Source: Clostridia bacterium
Lineage (GTDB): Bacteria > Bacillota > Clostridia > Christensenellales > Borkfalkiaceae
Length of the DNA stretch: 41,349 bases
Assembly (NCBI GenBank): GCA_021204585.1
Contig: JAJPZC010000128.1
Coordinates: 5,264-46,612 of the forward strand
Reading direction: 5' to 3'
Below the pieces are notes generated by a model. That model did not search any database. It saw only the letters and a program-made list of their open reading frames with translations, and was not told the DNA's origin. Shown here piece by piece: positions 7,620 to 15,536 of the stretch (position 1 is the first letter of the stretch; every line of letters begins with the position of its first letter). The position numbers and the translations under genes are program-made.

Positions 7620-8147
7620 ATGAGAGAGCTGAGTTTTAATGCGAAGATTCTTTGCGGGGTTCAAGCGTGGATATTTGTGCAGTCATTGCAGGAGACGTGG
7701 TGTTCTGATGAGTTCATTTACAGGTTCATGAACTCCGAAGTGGGATGCGAATTGGATAAGGATTACGCTTTGTATATGAAGCTTTCCGATAAAAATCCGT
7801 ATCAGCGGCTTGTTGATGAGTTCGGGCCTTACAGCAGTGATGACGGCGCTCCATATATGCATGACCAGATGGCATGGATGGGTTATCTGTACAAGTACTG
7901 GGCCTATACCAGGGAGATGTCCAACAAGGGCATATATGCCCTTGTAAAGCCGGAAGTGCTTGTTAAAGCATACGACTTATGCCACACATTGGATATGGAA
8001 GATGCCATCAGGCAGATTAAGGAAAAGAATGGCATTGAGGATTATGAGGACGAAATAGCAAGGGGTGTCAAATTCTTAAGGGAGTACCTTCGCAAGCAGA
8101 AAGAGGCAGAAGCTGCGGCAGACACTGCATACGAGGATGAGCCATAA
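7620..8147 (+). CDS. Unknown 175-residue protein
   Basis: No family recognised. The product is soluble and mostly helical in pattern, with an acidic, charged C-terminus (KKN...EDYEDEIARGVKFLREYLRKQKEAEAAAD). It has aromatic clusters in the middle (YMHDQMAWMGYLYKYWAYTREM) and no signal peptide or membrane helix. The ATG at 7620 has CTGAGG about 10 bases upstream; a GTG after the stronger AGGGGGTG site is blocked by an in-frame stop. TGCTACAAT about 45 bp upstream may be its promoter. AT content is higher than in aspS next door, as in the rest of this accessory block. Whether it works with the upstream acetyltransferase or paralogues is unknown. Confidence 0.65.
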   Translation: MRELSFNAKILCGVQAWIFVQSLQETWCSDEFIYRFMNSEVGCELDKDYALYMKLSDKNPYQRLVDEFGPYSSDDGAPYMHDQMAWMGYLYKYWAYTREMSNKGIYALVKPEVLVKAYDLCHTLDMEDAIRQIKEKNGIEDYEDEIARGVKFLREYLRKQKEAEAAADTAYEDEP

Positions 8148-8191
8148 CCCCGTGGTATGGATGGCTTAAAAATCGGTTATAGCAAAATCGT

Positions 8192-8221
8192 TTGACACGC
8201 TGGCCGGGCGTGTGATATAGT
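8192..8221 (+). promoter_or_regulatory. Promoter of the aspS T-box leader
   Basis: TTGACA at 8192-8197, 18-bp spacer, TATAGT at 8216-8221. It is placed just before the T-box leader, so the leader RNA should start near 8229. Confidence 0.85.
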
Positions 8222-8228
8222 TTAAGCA

Positions 8229-8501
8229 CAACAGAAGAGACAAAAGCTGAGACGGAGAGAAGTAGCGCACCTTATCGCTCACAGAGAGCAGGGGCCGGTG
8301 AAATCCCTGCAGAATGAATCTGCGCGAATAACACTCCCGAGCTGCAGCCTGAAAAGCAATGAGTAGGGTGAGCCGTAAGTTCCACGTTACGGAACGGGAG
8401 TTTTTGTGAACTCCGCAGAGAGCTGCCGTCAAGGCAGAAGTTGGGTGGCACCGCGAACATCGTTCGTCCCGATAGTGAGTATCGGAACGGGCGTTTTTTT
8501 T
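8229..8501 (+). ncRNA. T-box riboswitch, Asn-type specifier, controlling aspS
   Basis: The leader has the hallmark T-box sequence AAGTTGGGTGGCACCGCG (8438-8455), the AGAGAG and GGTGAAA elements of stem I, and a terminator hairpin. The terminator arms, 8461-8473 and 8481-8493, pair at 12 of 13 positions and are followed by T8. The codon in the specifier position reads AAC (8330-8332) followed by ACT, the same context as GGC-ACU in characterised glyQ leaders; AAC is an Asn codon. Uncharged tRNA(Asn) would then promote read-through into aspS. The T-box is certain; the specifier is my alignment by eye. Confidence 0.93.
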
Positions 8502-8563
8502 ATACCGCAGACATCTTGAATGCTGCATAGCAGCCGCATTTTGCGGCGGAAAGGAGTATGAGA

Positions 8564-10303
8564 ATGGCAGAAATGTATCGCACGAAGACGTGCGGAGAGA
8601 TCGGAGAGCAGTGCGTGGGAGAGACAGTGAGGCTTGCCGGCTGGGTGGAAAACATCAGAGACCACGGCGGCATCTCATTCATAGACCTCAGGGACTTCTA
8701 TGGCGTAGTGCAGGTGGTAATGAGGGACGTGTCCCTTTTAAAGGGCATAAACCGCGAGGACTGCGTCTCTGTATCCGGGCTGATAGAGCACAGGGATGAA
8801 GAGACGTACAACCCCAAGATTCCCTCCGGAACGGTTGAGCTGGACTGCAAGTCCGTGGACATGCTTGGAAAGGTGAGGGAGACTCTGCCTTTTGAAATAG
8901 TAACCTCCAAGGAGATCCGTGAGGACCTGCGCTTAAAGTACAGGTTCCTTGACCTTCGCAACAGGAAGGTCAAGGACAACATAGTACTAAGGGCCGAGGT
9001 CATAAAGTTTCTCCGCCAGCAGATGGAGGAGATGGGCTTTCTTGAGGTCCAGACGCCAATTCTTTGCGCCTCTTCGCCGGAGGGCGCCAGGGACTACATA
9101 GTGCCTTCCAGAAGGTACAAGGGCAAGTTCTACGCCCTTCCGCAGGCTCCGCAGCAGTACAAGCAGCTTCTTATGGTGTCCGGAATAGACAAGTATTACC
9201 AGATAGCCCCCTGCTTCCGCGATGAGGACGCCAGGGCGGACCGCTCTCCCGGCGAGTTCTACCAGCTGGACTTTGAGATGGCCTTCGCCACGCAGGAGGA
9301 CGTCTTCGCCGTGGGTGAGAAGGTGCTTGAGGCAACCTTCAAGAAGTTCGCCCCCGCAGGCTATAAGGTGACGGAAGCTCCGTTCCCGGTATACTCATAT
9401 GAGCAGTCCATGCTCCAGTTCGGCACGGACAAGCCGGATCTCCGCAACCCCCTGCGCATCATAGACCTCTCAGAGTTCTTCCTGCACTGCACCTTCAAGC
9501 CCTTCATAGGCAAGACGGTGCGCGCCATAAAGGTACACGCAGACATGAGCAAGAGCTTCCATGAGCGCATGCTGCAGTTCGCCACGTCTCAGGGCCTCGG
9601 CGGCCTCGGATACCTCGAAGTGCTTCCGGACGGCTCATACAAGGGGCCTATAGACAAGTTCATCCCCGCAGAGTACAAGGAGACGCTGCGCTCCCTTGCC
9701 TCCCTTGAGGTAGGGGACACCATATTCTTCATAGCAGACAACGAAGCGGAGGCACCCCGCTTGGCCGGCATCATACGCCAGGAGCTTGGCAAGCGCCTGA
9801 ACCTTCTGGAGCAGAACGCCTACAGGTTCTGCTTCGTGGATGACTTCCCCATGTACGAAGAGGACGAGAACGGCAAGCCTGCTTTCACGCACAATCCCTT
9901 CTCCATGCCGCAGGGCGGCCTTGAGGCCCTGCAGGGAGACGTGTACAAGGTTCTTGCATACCAGTATGACATTGTCTGCAACGGCGTGGAGCTCTCATCC
10001 GGAGCCGTGCGCAACCATGACCTTGATATAATGAAAAAGGCCTTTGAGATAGCCGGCTACGACGAAAAGACCCTTGAGGAGAAGTTCGGCGCCCTCTATA
10101 CGGCCTTCAAGTTCGGCGCTCCCCCGCACGCCGGCATGGCGCCTGGCATTGACCGCATGCTCATGCTCCTTCGCGGCGAGGAGAACATCCGCGAGGTCAT
10201 CGCCTTCCCCATGAGCGCCTCCGCCCAGGACCTCATGTGCGGAGCTCCCAACGAGGTAACGGAGCTCCAGCTCCGCGAGGTGCATATCAAGGTGCGCCAG
10301 TAA
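8564..10303 (+). CDS. aspS: Aspartyl-tRNA synthetase, probably non-discriminating
   Basis: Class II synthetase that charges tRNA(Asp) and, by inference, tRNA(Asn). Order: N-terminal OB-fold anticodon-binding domain (VRLAGWVENIRDHGGISFIDLRD), catalytic core with motif 2 region CFRDEDARADRSPGEFYQLDFEM, the bacterial GAD insertion (about 290-410), and motif 3 GIDRMLMLL near the C-terminus. Length 579 residues, normal for bacterial AspRS. The ATG at 8564 is 8 bases after AAAGGAG; an ATG at 8558 is too close. The Asn-type T-box and the nearby gatCAB genes suggest it makes Asp-tRNA(Asn) for transamidation. Confidence 0.97.
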   Translation: MAEMYRTKTCGEIGEQCVGETVRLAGWVENIRDHGGISFIDLRDFYGVVQVVMRDVSLLKGINREDCVSVSGLIEHRDEETYNPKIPSGTVELDCKSVDMLGKVRETLPFEIVTSKEIREDLRLKYRFLDLRNRKVKDNIVLRAEVIKFLRQQMEEMGFLEVQTPILCASSPEGARDYIVPSRRYKGKFYALPQAPQQYKQLLMVSGIDKYYQIAPCFRDEDARADRSPGEFYQLDFEMAFATQEDVFAVGEKVLEATFKKFAPAGYKVTEAPFPVYSYEQSMLQFGTDKPDLRNPLRIIDLSEFFLHCTFKPFIGKTVRAIKVHADMSKSFHERMLQFATSQGLGGLGYLEVLPDGSYKGPIDKFIPAEYKETLRSLASLEVGDTIFFIADNEAEAPRLAGIIRQELGKRLNLLEQNAYRFCFVDDFPMYEEDENGKPAFTHNPFSMPQGGLEALQGDVYKVLAYQYDIVCNGVELSSGAVRNHDLDIMKKAFEIAGYDEKTLEEKFGALYTAFKFGAPPHAGMAPGIDRMLMLLRGEENIREVIAFPMSASAQDLMCGAPNEVTELQLREVHIKVRQ

Positions 10304-10361
10304 TCCGCACCACATGGTGCAGCCCCCGGATGCCCGCCAAATCTGTTGGTTGAGTGGGCAA

Positions 10362-10367
10362 TATAAT
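10362..10367 (+). promoter_or_regulatory. Possible -10 box for gatCAB
   Basis: TATAAT lies in the 163-bp gap between aspS and gatC. No convincing -35 is at the right distance. gatCAB may simply be read through from aspS. Confidence 0.3.
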
Positions 10368-10415
10368 GAAACTAACCATGTTTTTGCGCCGCATATTACG
10401 TAAAGGCATGGCCCT

Positions 10416-10442
10416 GCACAGACCCCTTCCGGGGGCTTGTGC
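10416..10442 (+). other. GC-rich hairpin upstream of gatC
   Basis: GCACA-GA-CCCC-TTCC-GGGG-GCT-TGTGC folds into a long interrupted stem 24 bp before the gatC start, just ahead of its AGGAGGTG site. No T run follows, so it is not a standard terminator. It may influence gatC translation or be a weak attenuator. Confidence 0.4.
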
Positions 10443-10466
10443 AATACAGAAGCAGGAGGTGTTAGG

Positions 10467-10757
10467 ATGGTAACACGTGAGGAAATAAAGACCCTTGCGA
10501 AACTCGCCAAGCTGGACTTTGATGACGCCCGGTGCGAGGCCTTTGAGGGTGAGTTCGCAGAGATAATTGCGTTCGCAGATACCATAAACTGCGAGATCTC
10601 CGGAGACAATGACACAATAAACGAAGTGGGCGGAAGGGCAGAGGACATAACGGACCTCCGCGAAGACGTTGTCCGCCCCAGCCTGGACAATGAGAAGATA
10701 ACTTCCAATGTGCAGAGCGAGAACGGGTACTTCCCCGTGCGGAGGGTTGTAAAATGA
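10467..10757 (+). CDS. gatC: Asp/Glu-tRNA amidotransferase subunit C
   Basis: Small 96-residue subunit that holds GatA and GatB together in the tRNA-dependent amidotransferase. Typical features are the N-terminal helix TREEIKTLAKLAKLDF and the C-terminal segment DVVRPSL...GYFPVRRVV. AGGAGGTG lies 6 bases before the ATG. The stop codon overlaps the gatA start (ATGA), so the two are translationally coupled. Confidence 0.95.
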   Translation: MVTREEIKTLAKLAKLDFDDARCEAFEGEFAEIIAFADTINCEISGDNDTINEVGGRAEDITDLREDVVRPSLDNEKITSNVQSENGYFPVRRVVK

Positions 10758-12202
10758 CAAGCACAATCTCCCGCCTTTCCGCCCTGCTCCATGCCGGGGT
10801 AATCTCCTCCACAGAACTCACCAGACTGTATATTGCAGAGATAGAGAAGAGAAACGATACACTCAACGCATACGTCCACAAGACATATGACGAGGCCATA
10901 GCCAATGCAAAGGCCGCAGACAAGCTCTTGAAGGAGGGCTGCACATCGCCCCTTTGCGGCATCCCCATGACTCTGAAGGACAACATAGCCACAGACGGCA
11001 TGGAGACCACGTGCTGCTCCAAGATACTCCGTGGCTACAGGCCCATATATGATGCCACCGTCTGGACCAAGCTCAAGGCCCAGGGCGCCGTTTTGCTTGG
11101 CAAAACGAACATGGATGAGTTCGCCATGGGCTCCACGTCTGAGACCTCCGTATACGGCAGACCCAAGAATCCCAGAGACCTTGGGAAGGTTACCGGCGGC
11201 TCCTCCGGCGGCGGTGCAGCGGCTGTGTGTGCGCATATAGCAGGATATGCCATTGGCTCTGATACCGGCGGCTCCATACGCCAGCCGTCCTCATTCTGCG
11301 GCGTTGTAGGCTTCAAGCCCACATACGGCGCTGTATCCCGGTACGGACTCATTGCATACGGGTCCTCGCTGGACCAGGTAGGCCCGCTTACAACATCCGT
11401 CTCGGACGCAGCCATTGTATATGACGCCATAAAGGGCATAGACCCCATGGACATGACCTCCACAGACATCCCCATGGAGCCTACTAACCTCGACTCCAGC
11501 CCCAAGGGCCTGCGCATAGGCCTTGCAAAGGAGTTCTTCGAGGGCCTCTCTTCAGAGATGACGGCCGTCATCCGGGGCGCTGCAGAGAAGTACAGGGAGG
11601 CCGGGGCTGAGATTATAGAGCTCTCCGTGCCTTCCCTCAAAGCCGCTCTGCCCGTGTACTACATAATAGCCTGCGCGGAGGCCTCTTCAAACCTCGGCCG
11701 CTATGACGGCATCCGGTACGGCTTCCGGGCGGCCAACTATTCCTCCGTGGACGACATGGTAATAAAGACCCGCACGGAAGGATTCGGCCGAGAGGTCCAG
11801 AAGCGCATAATGCTGGGCACGTACGTGCTCTCCAGCGGCTACATGGATGCATATTACAAGAAGGCCTGCCTGCTTCGTGAGCGCATCCGGGCCGAGATGA
11901 ACGGCGTCTTTGAAAAGTGCGATGTCCTGTTCGCCCCCACGGTGCCCTGCACGGCCTTTGATGAAGGATATTCCGGGGGCAACGCAATAGAGACATACCT
12001 CTCGGACGTGTGCACGGTGCCCGTGAACATAGCCGGCCTCCCCGGCATTTCCATCCCCGCCGGGAAGATAGACGGCATGCCCGCAGGGCTGCAGATAATC
12101 GGCAACAGGTTCCAGGACGCTAAAGTCCTGCAGACGGCATACATTGCCGAGAGGGAAGGCTTCTTTGATGTGGAAGACGTGGAAGGAGGTGTCAGGTTAT
12201 GA
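10754..12202 (+). CDS. gatA: Asp/Glu-tRNA amidotransferase subunit A
   Basis: Glutaminase subunit of GatCAB, releasing ammonia that is channelled to GatB. The 482-residue amidase-signature protein shows the Ser-cisSer-Lys triad: Lys75 in PMTLKDNI, Ser150 in GGSSGGG and Ser174 in DTGGSIRQP. It overlaps gatC and gatB by ATGA at both ends, forming a tight gatCAB operon. In organisms without AsnRS or GlnRS this complex amidates Asp-tRNA(Asn) and Glu-tRNA(Gln). Both aspS and gltX are in this window. Confidence 0.97.
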   Translation: MTSTISRLSALLHAGVISSTELTRLYIAEIEKRNDTLNAYVHKTYDEAIANAKAADKLLKEGCTSPLCGIPMTLKDNIATDGMETTCCSKILRGYRPIYDATVWTKLKAQGAVLLGKTNMDEFAMGSTSETSVYGRPKNPRDLGKVTGGSSGGGAAAVCAHIAGYAIGSDTGGSIRQPSSFCGVVGFKPTYGAVSRYGLIAYGSSLDQVGPLTTSVSDAAIVYDAIKGIDPMDMTSTDIPMEPTNLDSSPKGLRIGLAKEFFEGLSSEMTAVIRGAAEKYREAGAEIIELSVPSLKAALPVYYIIACAEASSNLGRYDGIRYGFRAANYSSVDDMVIKTRTEGFGREVQKRIMLGTYVLSSGYMDAYYKKACLLRERIRAEMNGVFEKCDVLFAPTVPCTAFDEGYSGGNAIETYLSDVCTVPVNIAGLPGISIPAGKIDGMPAGLQIIGNRFQDAKVLQTAYIAEREGFFDVEDVEGGVRL

Positions 12203-13617
12203 AATACGAACTGGTAGTTGGCCTCGAGACTCATGTGGAGCTTGCCACAAAAACCAAGATCTTCTGTGGATGCACGACGGCCTTCGGCGGCGCGCCCAAC
12301 ACTCACTGCTGCCCCATATGCACAGGACAGCCGGGCACTCTGCCCGTCCTCAACAAGAGGGTCATAGAGTACGGCATCCGGGCAGGCCTTGCCACGCACT
12401 GCTCAATAAACACCGTAACCCATCTGGACCGCAAGAATTACTGCTATCCGGATCTTCCCAAGGCATATCAGATCTCGCAGTTCGACAAGCCTCTCTGCTA
12501 CAACGGCTACGTGGAGCTTGAGAGCGGCAAAAGGATACGCATAAAGCGCATCCACGTCGAGGAGGATGCCGGAAAGCTTGTGCATGAGCGCGGCTACACC
12601 TTCGTGGACTACAACCGAGGCGGCGTGCCGCTCATAGAGATAGTGGCGGAGCCGGACGTATCCAGCCCCGAAGAGGCCCGTGAGTACGTGGAGCGCCTGC
12701 AGCAGATAATGCGCTACGTAGGGGTCTCGGACTGCAGGATGCAGGAAGGCTCCATGCGCTGCGACATTAACATCTCCGTCCGCGAGGCCGGCACCTCTGC
12801 CTTCACGACCCGCACCGAGATAAAGAACATGAACTCCGTAAACTTCATGGAGAAGGCCATAGCATACGAGTTTGAGCGTCAGAAGGAGGTCTACTCCTCC
12901 GGCGGAAAGATAGAGCAGGCAACCCTGCGCTACGATGAGCACACGGGCGAAACCTACCCCATGCGCACCAAGGAAGACGCGCAGGACTACCGTTACTTCC
13001 CGGAGCCGGACATCCTCACGGTCAACATCCCTGAGTCTTACATAGAGTCCATCAGAGCCTCTCTGCCGGAGCTTCCCTTAGAGAAGCTCCGCCGTTACAC
13101 CTCGGAGCTTGGCATCTCGGACGCCAACGCGCGGCTTATCGTAAAGTACAAGGCCGTGGCAGACTACTTCGAGAAGGCCGTCTCTCTGGGCGCCTCGCCC
13201 CGCCGCGCGGCCAACATGATAGTTGGCAACATATACGCCTCCATTGCCACAGAGGAAGAAAAGGAGAAGTTCCGTATAGCCGTCTCCCCCGAAGAGTTTG
13301 CAAAGCTCATCCGTCTTACGGATGAAGGCAAGATAAACACCACCCAGGCCCAGATAACCCTTGGAAAGCTCCTGGAGTCCGGCGGCACCGTGGAGGATTA
13401 CATCTCCAAGGAAGAGCTTTCCGGCATGGGAGATGAAGACCTTCGCAAGATCTGTGAGGAGGCCATAGCGGCCAGCCCGCAGGCCGTTGCAGACTTCAAA
13501 AAGGGTAAGGACAAGGCCATCTTCGCAATGTTCGGCTACGTGAAGCGCGCCACGGGCGGCAAGGCGGACATCAAGAAGGCAGAGGCCATAATCCGCAGCC
13601 TCCTGCAGCAGTCCTGA
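12199..13617 (+). CDS. gatB: Asp/Glu-tRNA amidotransferase subunit B
   Basis: tRNA-binding and kinase subunit that activates the Asp or Glu carboxylate on the misacylated tRNA and transfers ammonia. The 472-residue protein opens with YELVVGLETHVEL and has the zinc cysteines C23, C25, C38 and C41 (IFCGC, CCPIC). It ends in the YqeY-like helical tail domain. A GGAGGTG site lies inside the end of gatA and the start overlaps gatA by 4 bp. Length is normal. Confidence 0.97.
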   Translation: MKYELVVGLETHVELATKTKIFCGCTTAFGGAPNTHCCPICTGQPGTLPVLNKRVIEYGIRAGLATHCSINTVTHLDRKNYCYPDLPKAYQISQFDKPLCYNGYVELESGKRIRIKRIHVEEDAGKLVHERGYTFVDYNRGGVPLIEIVAEPDVSSPEEAREYVERLQQIMRYVGVSDCRMQEGSMRCDINISVREAGTSAFTTRTEIKNMNSVNFMEKAIAYEFERQKEVYSSGGKIEQATLRYDEHTGETYPMRTKEDAQDYRYFPEPDILTVNIPESYIESIRASLPELPLEKLRRYTSELGISDANARLIVKYKAVADYFEKAVSLGASPRRAANMIVGNIYASIATEEEKEKFRIAVSPEEFAKLIRLTDEGKINTTQAQITLGKLLESGGTVEDYISKEELSGMGDEDLRKICEEAIAASPQAVADFKKGKDKAIFAMFGYVKRATGGKADIKKAEAIIRSLLQQS

Positions 13618-13676
13618 CAGCCTCCGTGGCTCCATACGCCCCTCACGGGCCGTTAGAGGCCACTTATAACGACTTA

Positions 13677-13726
13677 CAGCCGCTTATGCGGCTCCAAACA
13701 AAAGCACGTACAGCCTCTCCAGGAGG
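13677..13726 (+). other. Two small hairpins between gatB and prmA
   Basis: AGCCGC-TTAT-GCGGCT (13677-13692) and GCCTC-TCCAG-GAGGC (13712-13726) lie in the 147-bp gap. Neither has a following T run. They could be partial terminators or processing sites. Confidence 0.35.
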
Positions 13727-13764
13727 CCGTATGAGGGCATCATACACAGGCACAAGACAAGCAA

Positions 13765-14715
13765 ATGAAATTTACAGAAGTAACGATACACACAACCACA
13801 GAGGGCAGTGAGCTGGTTGCAGACATCCTCTGGAGATACACCGTATACGGCGTGGCCATCTCGGACGTTGCAGACGTCATTGCCCTGCAGCAGAACAAGG
13901 CAATGTACTGGGACTACATGGATGAGTCCCTCACGGACCCTGCCGTGAACAAAGAGGTCCTTGTAAAGTCCTTCATAGCCCTGGAGGAGACGGACACCGT
14001 CCTGCCACAGATACGTGAGGACATGGAAGACCTCAAAGCCTCCTGCGAGGGCAACCTGTACCCCGGGAGCCTTGAGATAACCCTCCGTGAGGTGGAGGGG
14101 GATGAGTGGCGCACCATCTGGAAAGAGCACTTCAGACCCATACACATAGGCGCAGACGTTGTAGTGGTTCCGGAATGGATTCAGTATGAAAGAAAGCCCA
14201 GCGAGAAGGTAATCCTTCTGGACTCCAACATGGCCTTCGGCACTGGGGAGCATGAGACAACCTCAATGTGCCTGGAACTCATGCAGGAGTACATCCGCCC
14301 TAAGACGGTGTGCATAGACGTAGGCTGCGGAAGCGGCATACTCGGCATTGCGGCCATAAAGCTTGGCGCAAGGCACGCATACCTCACGGACATAGACAAA
14401 GTGGCCGTGGACAGCGCCACCCACAACGCAGAGCTCAACTACGTGCTGGACAACGTCACCATAGTCCAGACCAACCTCATAGACGGCTTTGAGACCTGCG
14501 GCGACCTCGTAGTTGCCAACATAACCGCCGAGATCCTCTGCGGCCTTGCCTCCGCCATCCCCAAGTGTCTCAAAAAGGGCGGCGTGCTTATCCTTTCCGG
14601 CATCATAGAGCCCCGCTTGCAGATGGTTCTGGACGCCTTCCTCCCGCAGGGCCTGGAGCTTGTGAAGCGCAGGCAGAAAGGGGAATGGATAGCCCTCGTC
14701 TTCAAGTCCGTATAA
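13765..14715 (+). CDS. prmA: Ribosomal protein L11 methyltransferase
   Basis: SAM-dependent methylation of ribosomal protein L11. The 316-residue product has the PrmA N-terminal region and the motif MAFGTGEHETTSMCL, then the SAM-binding loop CIDVGCGSGILGIAA (motif I) and VVANITAEIL (the N-containing catalytic motif). Length fits the family. The site before the ATG is weak (only GGCAC-like). It is followed after 92 bp by rsmE, another translation-apparatus methyltransferase, a common neighbour pair. Confidence 0.95.
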   Translation: MKFTEVTIHTTTEGSELVADILWRYTVYGVAISDVADVIALQQNKAMYWDYMDESLTDPAVNKEVLVKSFIALEETDTVLPQIREDMEDLKASCEGNLYPGSLEITLREVEGDEWRTIWKEHFRPIHIGADVVVVPEWIQYERKPSEKVILLDSNMAFGTGEHETTSMCLELMQEYIRPKTVCIDVGCGSGILGIAAIKLGARHAYLTDIDKVAVDSATHNAELNYVLDNVTIVQTNLIDGFETCGDLVVANITAEILCGLASAIPKCLKKGGVLILSGIIEPRLQMVLDAFLPQGLELVKRRQKGEWIALVFKSV

Positions 14716-14780
14716 CCCGGCCCAGCCGCCGGCCCAATCGCTGGTCCAGCCGCAGGCCCAAAACATCCCATCACGCCAGC
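14716..14780. repeat. Degenerate GGCCCA/CCAGCCGC repeats in the prmA-rsmE spacer
   Basis: Short imperfect copies of a CCAGCCGC(C/A)GGCCCA unit follow each other. It resembles other repetitive spacers in this window (24649-24740, 35974-36073). Confidence 0.45.
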
Positions 14781-14807
14781 CAGATTAACACAGAGAGAGC
14801 AATACAC

Positions 14808-15536
14808 ATGAGCGGACGCTGCAGGTTTTTCCTGGACACAATTGCATATCCGGACGTAACCGAAGTCACCCTCACGGGGGACGAGTTTTCCCATGCCGCA
14901 ACGGTGCAGCGTGTCCGTGAGGGCACGGAGATTGTCCTTTTAGACGGCACCGGCAAAGAGTACTCCGCCATTGTTACCAGTGTGGGCAAGCGTTCGCTGG
15001 ACGCCCACATCATCTCTGCGTGCGTGTCAGACAAAGAGCCCCGGGCAGACATATATCTCCTTTGCGGGGAGCTGAAGGGAGACAAGACGGAGCTTGTAGT
15101 CCAGAAGGCCGTAGAGCTTGGAGCCTCCAGGATAGGCATCTTCTCTTCAGAGTACTGCTCTGCATACATGAACGCAAACAAGCTGGAGAGGCTTAACAAA
15201 GTGGCCAGAGAGGCTGCCAAGCAGTGCCTCCGTGCAAAGTCCGTACCAGTAGAATATTACCCCTCGCTGCAGGTTGCCCTTGCATCCGCGGGCGGGTATG
15301 AATCCAAGATATTTGCCTGCGAATTCGTCTCAGAGTCAGACAAAGGCCTGGACGTCGTCCAGAGCCCCTGCGCCCTTGTTGTGGGCAGTGAAGGGGGCTT
15401 CTCAGAGGCAGAGCTGGCCTGTGCCCGCGAGGCGGGCTTTACCGCCGTAACCCTTGGAAAGCGCATTCTGCGTGCAGAGACTGCGGCCATAGCCCTCATG
15501 TCCGTTGTGGCATACAATCTGGGGGAACTCAGATGA
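14808..15536 (+). CDS. rsmE: 16S rRNA m3U1498 methyltransferase
   Basis: Methylates U1498 of 16S rRNA. The 242-residue SPOUT protein starts MSGRCRFFLDT, has the PUA-like N-terminal part (LTGDEFSHAATVQRVREG), and ends with the SPOUT knot motifs VVGSEGGFSEAEL and LGKRILRAETAAIAL. The ATG at 14808 follows GAGAGAG; the frame is open further upstream but there it runs inside prmA and the spacer. The stop overlaps the mtaB start (ATGA). Confidence 0.95.
   Translation: MSGRCRFFLDTIAYPDVTEVTLTGDEFSHAATVQRVREGTEIVLLDGTGKEYSAIVTSVGKRSLDAHIISACVSDKEPRADIYLLCGELKGDKTELVVQKAVELGASRIGIFSSEYCSAYMNANKLERLNKVAREAAKQCLRAKSVPVEYYPSLQVALASAGGYESKIFACEFVSESDKGLDVVQSPCALVVGSEGGFSEAELACAREAGFTAVTLGKRILRAETAAIALMSVVAYNLGELR

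Noticed and set aside
9995-11236. A 413-codon antisense open frame across aspS, gatC and gatA
   Set aside because: It spans three well-supported genes on the other strand and has no recognisable protein features.
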